In this document: positions 29,701 through 39,502 of the stretch, one piece after another | Position numbering within the stretch: the first letter of the stretch is position 1 | Layout of the letters: each line of letters begins with the position of its first letter | NCBI RefSeq assembly: GCF_004297875.1 | Contig: NZ_SCSK01000045.1 | Coordinates: 1-64,000 of the forward strand | Length of the DNA stretch: 64,000 nucleotides | Source of the DNA: Pandoraea sp. | GTDB taxonomy: Bacteria; Pseudomonadota; Gammaproteobacteria; Burkholderiales; Burkholderiaceae | Direction: 5' to 3' | Program-made: the position numbers and the translations under genes | The notes under the pieces: generated by a model | Database searches by the model: none | The model's input: the letters and a program-made list of their open reading frames with translations, nothing else | What the model was told of the DNA's origin: nothing

Positions 29701-30816
29701 TCAACTGCTCCACGCCACGCATTGCTGGCGTGTCATTTCATGCAGTGACTTCTCGCGCGCATTGACCTGGCGGAGCCACTGCGCGTCGTTCATGCCCGAG
29801 GCGACGATCTGACCGATCTGCTCACAGGCGACTTCGGCTTCGAGCTTGGCCGCATGAGGCCTGATGCGCTCCAGGGTTTGGTGGATATGTTGCCCCAAAG
29901 TGGTGCGCTCACCGCTCTGGGGATCGACATAGGCGCCTTGCAAGCCAAACCGGCAAGCCTCGAAACGGTTGAACGTATAAACCAGATAATCGTCTTCTTT
30001 CAGATTGAACGGCTGATCGGTGAGCAGATACCGGGCCAGGGATTGGATGTAGCAGGCGATGGCGGCCGCGCGGTCGACAGTCAAGGGGGTATCCATTACC
30101 CGGACCTCGATCGTCCCAAAGCCCGGTTTGGGGCGAATGTCCCAGTAGAAATCTTTCATGCTTTCGACCACCCCGGTGCGCACCATCTTGTCGAAATACT
30201 CTTCGAACTCGGTCCAGCGCAATACGAAGGGCGCGCGCCCGGAGAGCGGGAACGCGAACACCGAATTGAGCCGCGCCGAGTGAAAGCCGGTATCGACGCC
30301 CTGCACATAGGGTGACGAAGCCGACAGCGCGATGAAATGCGGAATAAAACGCGACATGGCGTGCAGCAAATAAAGCGCGCTGTCGGGGTCCGGACAGCCG
30401 ATGTGCACGTGCTGGCCGAATACGGTGAACTGCTTGGCCAGGTAACCGTACAGTTCCGACAGAAAATGAAAGCGCGGCGAATCGTAGATCTGGCGCTCGT
30501 TCCAGCGCTGGAAAGCGTGCGTGCCGCCGCCGCACAGGCCAACGTTCAGTTGCCGGCCGGCGCCCACCAGTACGTCGCGGATCCGGTGCAGCTGTTCGAC
30601 CGCGTCGCTGTGCCGGTGGCAGATATCGGTCGACAGCTCGATCATGCTCTCGGTGATCTCCGGCTTGATCTCGCCCGGGTACTGTTCTTTCTTGATCAGC
30701 CGCATCACGTCGGTGGCGGCTTTGGTCAGATCGTAGTCATGCCGGTTGACGATCTGCATTTCCAGCTCGACACCGAAGGTGAACGGCTCGGACGGGTTGA
30801 ATTGCTCCAAAGACAT
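29701..30816 (-). CDS. YbdK-type carboxylate-amine ligase (glutamate-cysteine ligase GCS2 family)
   Basis: ATP-dependent ligase of 371 residues, of the GCS2 family that includes weak gamma-glutamylcysteine synthetase YbdK. Typical segments are [13 protein letters not shown] near residue 12, [10 protein letters not shown] near 97, [11 protein letters not shown] near 135 and [20 protein letters not shown] near 230. The ATG at 30816 has AAAGGA seven bases upstream and begins 2 bp after the stop of the antiporter gene, so the two are cotranscribed. Whether it makes glutathione precursor here is unproven. Confidence 0.87.
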   Translation of the reverse strand: MSLEQFNPSEPFTFGVELEMQIVNRHDYDLTKAATDVMRLIKKEQYPGEIKPEITESMIELSTDICHRHSDAVEQLHRIRDVLVGAGRQLNVGLCGGGTHAFQRWNERQIYDSPRFHFLSELYGYLAKQFTVFGQHVHIGCPDPDSALYLLHAMSRFIPHFIALSASSPYVQGVDTGFHSARLNSVFAFPLSGRAPFVLRWTEFEEYFDKMVRTGVVESMKDFYWDIRPKPGFGTIEVRVMDTPLTVDRAAAIACYIQSLARYLLTDQPFNLKEDDYLVYTFNRFEACRFGLQGAYVDPQSGERTTLGQHIHQTLERIRPHAAKLEAEVACEQIGQIVASGMNDAQWLRQVNAREKSLHEMTRQQCVAWSS

Positions 30817-30818
30817 GA

Positions 30819-32021
30819 TCAATCCTTTCGTTCGCCAGTCAGGGCCAGGCCCCAATAGATCAGCAGCGGCCCCACCAGCTGCATCAGCGCAATGGCGCTG
30901 AACACGATGGCGCGCAGGTGCGGGTCGAATTGCGGATAGATATCGTAGGTATCGGTGACCAGCACCAGCGCCAGGCTGGCCATTGGCGTGAGGGACACGC
31001 CCAGCGCCACCGCCTGCTTGAGATCGATGCCGGACGGCCGGGAAAACAGCACCACGCAGACCAGCTTGGCCAGCGCCCGCACGCACACCAGGGCGAGCGC
31101 GGCCACGCCGCCGAGCACCAGGTCGTGCCACTGGAACGCCATCGAGGTCACCACGAACAGGATGACCGTCAGCAGCCAGCCGGCGGTGCCGAAGTGAGCC
31201 GGCCATAGCTGCGGCCGTTCATTGAGATTCTTGAACAGGATGCCTGCCAGCAGCAAGGTGAGCGAATTCGGCAGGCGCAGCATATGCACCAGCGCCACGG
31301 CAAGCATGATCAGCCCAATGAGCATCACGAACGCGTGCTCGTCCTGCCCACCGAGCTTGCGGAACAGCAGATTGCAGCCTCTTGCCAGCAAATAAGCCAG
31401 CACGCAGGAACCGGCCAGCAAGTACAGGGGGTGCAGCAGCGTGATCAGCAGGCTGCTGTGATAGGCCTGGTGCATCCAGCCATAGACGAGCTTGACGACC
31501 ACCACCGCGTAAATGCTGTTGAGCGCGGTCAGCGCCAGCAGCCGTTCGGTGACTTGCCCTTCCGAGCGCAACTCGTTCTTGAGCTGAATGATCACCGCCG
31601 GCGCAGTCGACATGGCGATGGCCGAAATCAGCATCGCCGTGAGCGGCGCGACGTTCAGGGCGCGCAGCAGGGCAAACGAGGCCAGCAGGGTCAGCAACGC
31701 CTCGCAGGCGCTGGTGACGATCAGCCACGGGTTGGCGCGCATCCATCGCAGGTTCAGGCGGCTGCCCAGCTCGAACAGCAGCAGGCCCAGCGCCAGATCG
31801 ATCAGCAGGCGGAAATCCGCCACCGTCTGGACATTGAAAACAGAAAATCCAATCGCGCCGCCTACCATGCCGACCACGGCGTAACCGGTGATGCGCGGCA
31901 GGCGCATGAGCCGGTAACACACTTCGCCGGACAGGCCTGCCACGATCAGCAGCAAACCAGTCCAAAACACAGGATCGGGCGTCGGCGGCCAGCCCGGGAA
32001 AAGGGACAATTCCGACGTCAT
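30819..32021 (-). CDS. Kef-type cation:proton antiporter (CPA2 family)
   Basis: Inner-membrane protein of 400 residues with about 12 hydrophobic helices. Sequence blocks such as [35 protein letters not shown] and [16 protein letters not shown] follow the sodium/hydrogen exchanger fold of KefB/KefC, but there is no C-terminal TrkA-N regulatory domain. It is followed immediately by the YbdK-like gene; Kef systems are glutathione-gated, so the pairing with a glutamate-cysteine-ligase-like protein is suggestive. Ion specificity unknown. Confidence 0.85.
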   Translation of the reverse strand: MTSELSLFPGWPPTPDPVFWTGLLLIVAGLSGEVCYRLMRLPRITGYAVVGMVGGAIGFSVFNVQTVADFRLLIDLALGLLLFELGSRLNLRWMRANPWLIVTSACEALLTLLASFALLRALNVAPLTAMLISAIAMSTAPAVIIQLKNELRSEGQVTERLLALTALNSIYAVVVVKLVYGWMHQAYHSSLLITLLHPLYLLAGSCVLAYLLARGCNLLFRKLGGQDEHAFVMLIGLIMLAVALVHMLRLPNSLTLLLAGILFKNLNERPQLWPAHFGTAGWLLTVILFVVTSMAFQWHDLVLGGVAALALVCVRALAKLVCVVLFSRPSGIDLKQAVALGVSLTPMASLALVLVTDTYDIYPQFDPHLRAIVFSAIALMQLVGPLLIYWGLALTGERKD

Positions 32022-32233
32022 ATTGCCTCGTTTGCGCCCAATGCAGGCGCATCAAAGTATTGAAGGGATGAAAAAGCCGCGCGAGGAGAAATGTAAATGA
32101 CAGGAAATGCGCGACGAACCAATCGGTTTGCCAACTATTCTGCCACAATTGATTCGGGCTCAAACAAAATGCCCGAAATGGCCCGGCGCGGCGGCGCTAC
32201 TTGCCGGTGCGCCGGGCGCATATCGGAAAAGCC

Positions 32234-34276
32234 CTAAACGACCTTCCGGCCCCGCCGCAGCGCGCCCAGCAGCGCCCGCGCCGGATCGATTGCATCGGCC
32301 AGGGCGGCCTCGACCGGCCACGGATTACCCTCGAGCTGACTGGTGACCAGCGCGGCGCACAGGCTGGCCCATACGAGCCCCCGGGAGCCCAGCGCGAACA
32401 CGCCGAACAGGCCCGGCAGTCGCGGTAGATCCGCGAGATGAGCGCCCGTGTAGGCGCCATCGTTTGCCAATATGCCAGCCTGTATGGCGGCAATATCGGG
32501 GATTGCCCCGGCTACCGGCAGGCGATCAGTCGTCGTGCAGCGAAATGCGACGCGCCCATCCAGATGCGAGCCCGCGTCGCCGGTGTGTGCCGGGTGGCGC
32601 AAACGCTCGCGCCCGGCCCAGTCCGGCAGCAGGGCCGCCAGCCGGTCGAGGTTGCGTTGATGGTCGGCAACGCGCACGGTGTCGTCATGGTCGTCGAAAT
32701 CGTAAGTCGCGCCGGTCAGCGCGCATCCGTCCATGGCCGCGGGCGGGGCGACGTAGCCGTCGCCGCACACCACGGCGCGCAAAGCGGCGAGTTCGCCCGG
32801 CGGCAGCCCGGTCAATTGGCCACGCACCGACTTGAGCGGCAAATCACCGCGTGCCAGATACGGCTGCAGCAATTGCCCGGCCTGGCCGGCATTGGCGAGG
32901 ATGGCTACCGGTGCCTGTGCCAGCGTGGTGCCCTCCGCATCGAGCGCATGCCAGGCGGTATCGCACCGCTCGAGCCGGGTGACGGCCGCCCCGGTCACCA
33001 GGGTTGCCGCATCGCCGGCGGCCATCAACTGCGCCCGGCACAGACTGGCCGGATCGATCCAGCCGCCCTGGCCAAACCATAGCCCGCCCTGGGCGACCGG
33101 CATGCCAGCCAGGCGCGCCGCCTCTTGCCGGTCGACCGCGCGCACATAGGCGGGCGGATAGCCAAGCGCGTCGAGCAGGCCCGGCAGCGCGTGGCTCGCC
33201 GCGTCGTCGTCGGCCAATTGCAGCAAGCCGGTGCGGGACCAGCGCAACGGGTAGTGTTTCTCCAGGGCTTGCCAATGCGCCAGCGCATGCAGATAGCCGG
33301 CGCGGGTCAGACGCGCCAGAACGTTGTCGTCGCGCGAGAGTTGCGGGTGAAATACGCCCGCCGGATTGCCCGAGGCTTCCCGTGCCGGAGCGTCGCGGCG
33401 TTCGAGCAGCGTGACGCGCCAGCCGTTGGCCGTCAGATTGCAGGCCAGTGCGCAGCCAGCCAGCCCGGCGCCGATCACCAGCGCGTGCCGTTCGGGCCAT
33501 GCCGCGACAGCCGGCGGCTCGTGCCGGCGCACTCGCCAGCGCGGCGCAAAGCGGCCAGCCAGCATATCCCGCTTGCGCCCGTAACCCGGGCGCTTGCCGA
33601 CTTCGAAGCCGGCATCGAGCAGCCCGCGCCGAACCAGGCCGGCAGCCGTATAGGTGGCTACCGTGGCGTCGGTGCGTGCCATGCGCGCAAGCGCCTTGAA
33701 TACGGGCGGCGACCACATCGCCGGGTTCTTCGCCGGCGAGAAGCCGTCCAGATAAAAAGCATCGGCGCCGACACGCAGTTTCGGCAGCCACTCGAGCAGA
33801 TCGCCGAACGCAACGGTGAGCGACAGCCCGTCGCCGAGCGACAGGCGATGCAGGCCAGGCAAGGGCAGCGGCCAGGCGGTGCACAGCGCATCGATCAACG
33901 GCGCGAGTGGCGCCCATTCCGGATGAAGCGAGAGGTGTTGGTAGGCACGCCGCAAATCGTCCGGCGTAAACGGGTGTTTTTCGACCGAGACGAAATGCAG
34001 TTGTGGCGCCGCGGCCAGTGCGGGCAGGGCGGCGACATGGGCGCGCCAGGCCGCCCACGTCGCCAGGAAATTCAGGCCGAGCCCAAAGCCGGTCTCGACG
34101 ATCGTGAAGCGGGTGCGCTCCTGCCAGCGGGCCGGCAGATCGTTGCCGCCGAGAAAGACATGCGCGGCCTGTCCAAGACCGCCGTCGGTACTGTGATAGA
34201 CGTCGTCGAACAGCGGTGAATACGGAAAGCCTTCGGCGGTAAAGGCCAGCGTTGCCGGCACGATCGGAGCGGTCAT
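32234..34276 (-). CDS. mnmC: Bifunctional tRNA-modification enzyme MnmC
   Basis: Completes mnm5(s2)U34 in tRNA: the FAD domain removes carboxymethyl and the methyltransferase domain adds methyl. The 680 residues show both parts. N-terminal: VETGFGLGLNFLATW near 60 (SAM site) and DAFYLDGFSPAKNPAMWSP near 172. C-terminal: HALVIGAGLAGCALACNL near 263 and the oxidase segment to the end. Length equals the family norm. It starts 4 bp after the DedA-rhodanese stop. With mnmE at 38-39.4 kb, two genes of the same tRNA pathway lie in this window. Confidence 0.95.
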   Translation of the reverse strand: MTAPIVPATLAFTAEGFPYSPLFDDVYHSTDGGLGQAAHVFLGGNDLPARWQERTRFTIVETGFGLGLNFLATWAAWRAHVAALPALAAAPQLHFVSVEKHPFTPDDLRRAYQHLSLHPEWAPLAPLIDALCTAWPLPLPGLHRLSLGDGLSLTVAFGDLLEWLPKLRVGADAFYLDGFSPAKNPAMWSPPVFKALARMARTDATVATYTAAGLVRRGLLDAGFEVGKRPGYGRKRDMLAGRFAPRWRVRRHEPPAVAAWPERHALVIGAGLAGCALACNLTANGWRVTLLERRDAPAREASGNPAGVFHPQLSRDDNVLARLTRAGYLHALAHWQALEKHYPLRWSRTGLLQLADDDAASHALPGLLDALGYPPAYVRAVDRQEAARLAGMPVAQGGLWFGQGGWIDPASLCRAQLMAAGDAATLVTGAAVTRLERCDTAWHALDAEGTTLAQAPVAILANAGQAGQLLQPYLARGDLPLKSVRGQLTGLPPGELAALRAVVCGDGYVAPPAAMDGCALTGATYDFDDHDDTVRVADHQRNLDRLAALLPDWAGRERLRHPAHTGDAGSHLDGRVAFRCTTTDRLPVAGAIPDIAAIQAGILANDGAYTGAHLADLPRLPGLFGVFALGSRGLVWASLCAALVTSQLEGNPWPVEAALADAIDPARALLGALRRGRKVV

Positions 34277-34280
34277 GAGC

Positions 34281-35204
34281 TCACGCTACCGCCTGCAGCG
34301 AAAAGCCCGCGGCGCGCCAGGCGTCCAGGCCGCCCAGCAATGGATGGACGTCGGCAAAGCCATGTTTGGCCAGCTCGCGCGCGACAATTGCCGCCGAGAC
34401 TTCGTTGGGGCAATTGCAGAACAGGATGATCTTGCTGTCGCGCGGCAAGGTGTCGAGCTGGCCGGCCAGGCGCTCGGGCGTGATGGTCAGGGCGCCGGGA
34501 ATCGTGAACGGATCGAGCTGGCGCCGCGTCGGCATGCGCACGTCGATGATGACCGGCTCGATGCCTTCTTCCATCATTGCGTAGAGGTCGTCGACGCTGA
34601 TACGCGCCATGCGCAGCGAGCGCAGCAGCCGATGGCGCTGGAGCCAGCGGTTGCCCAGATAGAGCACGAAGACGATCGCCAGCAGTCCCAGCGCGCCTTG
34701 CCCGAGCGAATTCAGGGCGACCACCAGCGGTCCGATCTCGCGCGCGAAACCCCGGCCGAGCAGCACCGCAACCCCCGACCACAGAATCGCGCCGATCGTG
34801 TCGAGCAGATAAAAGGTTCGCCAGCGCACGCCGAGCGCGGCGGCCATCGGCAGAGCCAGCGTCGACAGGCCGGGAATGAACTTGGCGAACATCAGGATCT
34901 TGATGCCCCAGCGTTCGATGAACCCCTCGGTGCGGCGCACGCAGGTATCCTGCGACAGCGAGAGCCGGCACAGGAACCGCAGGATATGGTGCCCGTAGCG
35001 CCGGCCCGCGGCAAACCACACAGTGTCGCCGATGAGCGCGGCGAGCACCGCCACGGCCACGATCAGCGCCGGGCCAAAAGTAGTGCCGTCAGCGGCCGTG
35101 ACCAGCAGCGTCGGATATGCCGGTACCGGCAAACCCAGGGTTTGCAGGAGGATATTGACGAACACCAGGATCAGCCCATACCTGGCAATCAGACTGACTA
35201 ACAT
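34281..35204 (-). CDS. DedA-family membrane protein fused to a rhodanese domain
   Basis: 307-residue protein. Residues 1-190 form a DedA/VTT membrane domain (LQTLGLPVPAYPTLLVTAA, FAKFIPGLSTLALPMAAALG), a family linked to lipid-carrier recycling and membrane homeostasis. Residues about 205-300 are a rhodanese domain with IIDVRMP and the active-site loop FCNCPNEVSA containing the probable catalytic cysteine. The start at 35204 is the family N-terminus. It is 4 bp upstream of mnmC. Function of the fusion is unknown; persulfide handling at the membrane is inference. Confidence 0.88.
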   Translation of the reverse strand: MLVSLIARYGLILVFVNILLQTLGLPVPAYPTLLVTAADGTTFGPALIVAVAVLAALIGDTVWFAAGRRYGHHILRFLCRLSLSQDTCVRRTEGFIERWGIKILMFAKFIPGLSTLALPMAAALGVRWRTFYLLDTIGAILWSGVAVLLGRGFAREIGPLVVALNSLGQGALGLLAIVFVLYLGNRWLQRHRLLRSLRMARISVDDLYAMMEEGIEPVIIDVRMPTRRQLDPFTIPGALTITPERLAGQLDTLPRDSKIILFCNCPNEVSAAIVARELAKHGFADVHPLLGGLDAWRAAGFSLQAVA

Positions 35205-35322
35205 GCCCGCTCGCTTTTTTCTCGATGAATGGCGAACATGATAGCAAGGGCAGCGTCGCCGATCGACCGCACCGGCGCAACGCAATGTTGCACAATCGGC
35301 CGGAATGATCCGGCTCGCGGCC

Positions 35323-36894
35323 TCAGTGGCCCATCGCCGGCTTGGCGCCCTTTTTGGGCTTGGTCACCCACACCAGCATCGCCAGCAGCACGAACACATA
35401 GCCGGAGATATGGAAGATATCGTTGGTGGCAAGCATGTACGCGTGCTGCGTGACGAGCTGGTTGAGCAGGCCGATATCCTGCCCGCCGGCCAATCCCAGG
35501 CGATGCTGCAAGGTATCGAGAAAAGCGTTGGTTTGCTGCGAATAGACGTTGATCGACTCGATCAGCCGCGCATGGTGATAGATCGCGCGATCGTCCCATA
35601 GCGTGGTACTCACGGCGGTGCCGATCGCACCCGACAGCACCCGGAAAAAGTTGGACAGGCCGGCCGCGGCGGCTAGGTGATTGTCGTCGATGCTCGACAG
35701 CGTGATGGTCGTCATCGGTACGAAGAAGCAGGCAATGCCGATGCCTTGCACCAGGCGCGGCATGATGACCTGGTCGAATGTCATGTTCAGCGCGAAGCCG
35801 GAGTTCCAGAACGAGACCACCGCAAAAACCACAAAAGCGAACGAAGCGACCGCGCGCAACTCGAGCCGTTCCATATTCTTGCCGACGATGGGCGCCAGAA
35901 TCAGGGCAAGCAGACCCACCGGCGCGGTGGCCAGCCCAGCCTGGCCGGCCGTGTATTCCATTACCGTCTGCAGCCAGAGCGGGAAGATCACCACCGACGC
36001 GAAGAACGTCATGTAGCCGAACGACGTGACGATCACACCGAGCGCGAAATTGCGGTCCTTGAACAGCGTCAGGTCGACGACCGGCTTATCCGAGGTGAGC
36101 TCCCAGATCAGCAGTACCGACAGGCAGATCACCGAGGTCACGGCGAGCACGACGATGAAAGTGGAATTGAACCAGTCGTGATCCTTGCCGTTGTCGAGCA
36201 TCATTTGCAGCGCGCCGACGCCGACGGCCAACAGCGCCATGCCGATCAGATCGATCGGCAGCCGCTCGGTTTTCGTCTCCTGGCCGCGCAGCAGCACCAG
36301 GCAGGTGCCGAACGAAAAAATGCCGACCGGCACATTGATATAGAAGATCCACGGCCAGGTGTAATTATCGGTGATCCAGCCACCGACCACCGGCCCGAAA
36401 ATCGGTGCGACGATCACCGTCATCGCCCACAGCCCCAGCGCCAGGCCGCGCTTGTCCTCGGGAAAACTGCGCAGCAAAATGGTTTGCGACAGCGGCACCA
36501 TCGGCCCCGACACCAGGCCCTGCAACAGGCGAAACGCCACCAGGGTCTGCATGTTCGGCGCCAGGCCGCACAGCATCGAGGCCATGGTGAACAGGGCCAC
36601 CGCCGATACGAACAGTTTGACCTCGCCCACCCGGCGCGCCAGCCAGCCGGTCAGCGGCACGGCAATGGCGGCGGCCACGGCATACGAACTGATGACCCAG
36701 GTCCCCTCGCTGTTCGACACGCCCAGGCTGCCGGCGATGGTCGGCACGGCGACGTTGGCGATCGACGTGTCGAGTACCTCCATGAAGGTGCCCAGTGCCA
36801 GGCCGACGGTCAGCAACGCCAGCGCGCCACCTTGCAGGCGGGCGGGCGAGGCGGCCGACGACGATCCGGCGGCGGGCATGGCTACATCGGACAT
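35323..36894 (-). CDS. DHA2-family drug efflux MFS permease (EmrB-like)
   Basis: 14-helix inner-membrane drug:proton antiporter of 523 residues, EmrB/QacA type. Diagnostic blocks are FMEVLDTSIANVAVPTIAGSLG near residue 36 (DHA2 motif D1), the LARRVGEVKLF loop and APIFGPVVGGWITDNYTWPWIFYINVP near 150. An EmrA-type adaptor would normally accompany it, but none is adjacent. The ATG at 36894 is preferred; an upstream in-frame start at 36933 adds 13 atypical residues. An 8-bp inverted repeat lies about 180 bp upstream. Confidence 0.9.
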   Translation of the reverse strand: MSDVAMPAAGSSSAASPARLQGGALALLTVGLALGTFMEVLDTSIANVAVPTIAGSLGVSNSEGTWVISSYAVAAAIAVPLTGWLARRVGEVKLFVSAVALFTMASMLCGLAPNMQTLVAFRLLQGLVSGPMVPLSQTILLRSFPEDKRGLALGLWAMTVIVAPIFGPVVGGWITDNYTWPWIFYINVPVGIFSFGTCLVLLRGQETKTERLPIDLIGMALLAVGVGALQMMLDNGKDHDWFNSTFIVVLAVTSVICLSVLLIWELTSDKPVVDLTLFKDRNFALGVIVTSFGYMTFFASVVIFPLWLQTVMEYTAGQAGLATAPVGLLALILAPIVGKNMERLELRAVASFAFVVFAVVSFWNSGFALNMTFDQVIMPRLVQGIGIACFFVPMTTITLSSIDDNHLAAAAGLSNFFRVLSGAIGTAVSTTLWDDRAIYHHARLIESINVYSQQTNAFLDTLQHRLGLAGGQDIGLLNQLVTQHAYMLATNDIFHISGYVFVLLAMLVWVTKPKKGAKPAMGH

Positions 36895-37070
36895 GGGCGA
36901 TGGAACTCCAACGACGGGCCCGTCACCGGGCACAAATTATCCAGGCCGACATTGTGGCCCGATGACGCTCGCCCGGGTTGGAATCAAACCACTAATAATT
37001 TTTTGCAGGCGGGCGGCGCGATACGCCGCGCCGAGCCCGTTGTTGACGGAAAAAGGAAGGACCGGATGGA

Positions 37071-37091
37071 CGTAACGACCGTTTCGTTACG
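37071..37091. promoter_or_regulatory. Perfect 8-bp inverted repeat between small gene and DHA2 pump
   Basis: CGTAACGA, five bases, TCGTTACG. It stands 3 bp past the stop of the small leftward gene and about 180 bp upstream of the efflux gene. Shape and size resemble a TetR-type operator; a transcript-end hairpin is the alternative, but the T-rich stretch lies about 20 bases too far. Confidence 0.45.
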
Positions 37092-37094
37092 CAC

Positions 37095-37310
37095 TTACTG
37101 CAGCGTCAGGCTGGCGCCGGCCGGCAGAATGTCGCCGGTATCTTCGAGATCCTCGAGAAAAAAAGGTTCGGTGTTCAGTTCGCGCGAAGCGCCCGGCTGG
37201 CCGGCATACCAGCGCACCATCGCCATGTTGCCGAGGATGCGTGTGACGATGCCGACCGCGCCCTGCGGCACGGCGATATGACTGGATTTGACGATGGAGC
37301 CTACTTGCAT
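37095..37310 (-). CDS. Small hypothetical protein, 71 residues
   Basis: Not recognised. The sequence (MQVGSIVKSSHIAVPQGAVG, then MVRWYAGQPGASRELNTEPF) suggests a small beta-rich, SH3-like fold with no membrane segment. A good ribosome-binding site (GGGAGAAGG) precedes the ATG, and composition is protein-like, so it is a real gene. It lies 47 bp downstream of thpR on the same strand. Confidence 0.7.
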   Translation of the reverse strand: MQVGSIVKSSHIAVPQGAVGIVTRILGNMAMVRWYAGQPGASRELNTEPFFLEDLEDTGDILPAGASLTLQ

Positions 37311-37357
37311 GGCGCCTTCTCCCTTAAAACTGCGATGCTTCAAATATAGCGCAAACC

Positions 37358-37885
37358 TCAACTCGTCACGGGCGTGACCGGCAGGGTGTCGGGCAACAAT
37401 CGGTAGATCGGTCCGCGCGGCGTGATGATCGAATGCACCAGGACATAATCCGAGCAAGGCCAGGCAAACGTGCGCCGCACCAGCTCGGTCGGTGCGCGCC
37501 GGGCGTGCCGCAGCAGCGTCACGTGCGGATGAAAACCCGCGCCGCTGACGCGGTGGCCATGCGCGCGCAATTGATGCAGCAGGCGCGAGCGCGTCGCGCG
37601 CAACTCCTCCGGCACCGTGCGCGCGCCGCTCCAGACGATTCGATTGCTCGGCCAATAACCAAGCAGATCGAGCGACAGCGAGCAGGGCGGCAGCGGCGTA
37701 TTGCGCTGGATTTCACGCAGCGCCGGCAGTGCGGCGGGGTTGACCTCGCCCAGAAAAATCAACGTCAGATGCAACGTTTCGGCACGCATCACGCGCCCAC
37801 CGCACTCGATTTGCGCCTCGCGCGCGAGATTGTGCAGCGCGGCGCGCAAGTCGTCGTTCGGCCACAGGGCGAAAAAGAGTCGCAT
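37358..37885 (-). CDS. thpR: RNA 2',3'-cyclic phosphodiesterase (ThpR/LigT)
   Basis: 2H phosphoesterase of 175 residues that opens 2',3'-cyclic phosphates on RNA ends. Both HxTx motifs are present: HLTL at residues 39-42 and HVTL at 121-124. The N-terminus MRLFFALWPNDDLRAAL is typical. Length is standard. It stands between mnmE and a small hypothetical gene, all leftward. Confidence 0.93.
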   Translation of the reverse strand: MRLFFALWPNDDLRAALHNLAREAQIECGGRVMRAETLHLTLIFLGEVNPAALPALREIQRNTPLPPCSLSLDLLGYWPSNRIVWSGARTVPEELRATRSRLLHQLRAHGHRVSGAGFHPHVTLLRHARRAPTELVRRTFAWPCSDYVLVHSIITPRGPIYRLLPDTLPVTPVTS

Positions 37886-38002
37886 CGGAGGGCTCCTTTT
37901 TTATTGCCATCTTACCGCCGCCCGACGGATTCGTCGCCCTTGGCGGTGCTGCCGATGCCAAAACGGTATGGCGCCTTGCGCGCCGCGCTGCAAAAAAGAG
38001 CG

Positions 38003-39394
38003 TTATTTGCCGATACAAAACCGGCTGAAAATCACGCCCAGCAAATCATCCGAAGTGAATTCGCCGGTGATGCCGTTGAGTTGCTCCTGCGCCAGGCGTA
38101 ATTCTTCGGCGAACAAATCGAGCGCCTGGGCATTCTGCGCGGCGTGCGCCGCGGCGAGGGCCAGGTGTTCGCGCGCCTGGCGCAGCGCGGTGAGGTGGCG
38201 CTCGCGGGCGAGGAAGACGCTTTCGCGGCCGGCTTGCCAGCCGGCGATTTTCAGCAGCTCGGCGCGCAGCAGGTCGATGCCCTGTCCGGCCTTGGCCGAC
38301 AGGCGCAGCGTGAGGGGCGCGCTAGCGTCGGCCCCCGCGACGCCGGGCGCTTGCCCGGTGAGATCGGTTTTGTTGAGCACCCGCACGACCGGAATGCCGG
38401 CCGGAAAGCGCGCGGCGATCTCGGTGTCGGCCGGCGTCATGCCGTCGCGTGCGTCGAGCAGATGCAGAATCACGTCGGCCTTTTCGATTTCGTGCCAGCT
38501 GCGTGCCACGCCGATCTGCTCGACCTCGTCCTGCGTCTCGCGCAGGCCGGCCGTGTCGATGATGTGCAGCGGGATGCCCTCGATCTGAATGGTCTGCTGC
38601 ACCTTGTCGCGCGTGGTGCCGGCGATCGGCGTGACGATGGCCAGTTCCGCGCCGGCCAGCGCATTGAGCAGCGACGACTTGCCGACGTTCGGCTGACCGG
38701 CCAGCACCACGTTCAGGCCTTCGCGCAACAGGGCGCCCTGCCGCGCATCGGCGAGCACCTGCGCGAGCTTTTCCTGAATGCGCGCAAGTTGGCCCAGCGC
38801 GTCGGCGCGCTGGAGAAAGTCGATTTCCTCTTCCGGAAAATCCAGCGTGGCCTCGACCAGCATGCGCAGTTGAATCAGCGCGTCGACCAGCGCATGGATC
38901 TCGCGCGAAAAGATGCCGTCCAGCGAGCGGCTCGCCGAGCGCGCCGCTGCCTCGGTGCTGGCCTCGATCAGGTCGGCCACGGCTTCGGCCTGCGCCAGAT
39001 CGAGCTTGTCGTTCAGAAAGGCTCGCCGGGTGAATTCGCCCGGCTCGGCCAGCCGCACGCCAAACCCGGCGCCGGCGTCGAGGCAGCGCTGCAGCAGCAG
39101 TTGCATCACCACCGGCCCGCCGTGCCCCTGGAATTCGAGCACGTCCTCGCCGGTATACGAACTCGGCCCCGGAAAATACAGCGCGATGCCCTGATCGAGC
39201 GGCGTGCCCTGCGCGTCGAGAAACGGCAGAAAGCTCGCATGACGCGGGCTCAGCAGGCGGCCGCACAGCGCATGCATGAGCGCTTCGGCCCCGGCGCTGC
39301 CGGCGCGCCCGAGCGAGACCCGCACGACGCCAATGCCGCCGCGGCCCGGGGCAGTGGCAATGGCGGCAATCGGCGGTTCGTTGAAGGGAGCCAT
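38003..39394 (-). CDS. mnmE: tRNA uridine-5-carboxymethylaminomethyl GTPase MnmE
   Basis: With MnmG, installs the cmnm5 group on U34 of tRNA. The 463 residues have the N-terminal folate-binding domain ([19 protein letters not shown]), a helical domain, and an inserted G domain with [12 protein letters not shown] near 225, DTAGLRET near 270 and NKTD near 335; the C-terminus is FCIGK with the catalytic cysteine. The ATG at 39394 is chosen; a TTG four codons upstream is possible. Order yidC-mnmE is the conserved origin arrangement. Confidence 0.96.
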   Translation of the reverse strand: MAPFNEPPIAAIATAPGRGGIGVVRVSLGRAGSAGAEALMHALCGRLLSPRHASFLPFLDAQGTPLDQGIALYFPGPSSYTGEDVLEFQGHGGPVVMQLLLQRCLDAGAGFGVRLAEPGEFTRRAFLNDKLDLAQAEAVADLIEASTEAAARSASRSLDGIFSREIHALVDALIQLRMLVEATLDFPEEEIDFLQRADALGQLARIQEKLAQVLADARQGALLREGLNVVLAGQPNVGKSSLLNALAGAELAIVTPIAGTTRDKVQQTIQIEGIPLHIIDTAGLRETQDEVEQIGVARSWHEIEKADVILHLLDARDGMTPADTEIAARFPAGIPVVRVLNKTDLTGQAPGVAGADASAPLTLRLSAKAGQGIDLLRAELLKIAGWQAGRESVFLARERHLTALRQAREHLALAAAHAAQNAQALDLFAEELRLAQEQLNGITGEFTSDDLLGVIFSRFCIGK

Positions 39395-39447
39395 CAGGTG
39401 GTGCAAATCGATATCGTGAAAGTCATTGTGACACAGCGCGCCAATGG

Positions 39448-39475
39448 AAAACGCCCGCGACTTGCATCGCGGGCG
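39448..39475 (-). terminator. Intrinsic terminator after yidC
   Basis: CGCCCGCGA / TCGCGGGCG, a perfect 9-bp stem with a 6-base loop, followed on the minus strand by TTTT. It separates yidC from mnmE. Confidence 0.8.
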
Positions 39476-39502
39476 CTCGGTCGGCTCAGGCGCAAACCGG
39501 CC

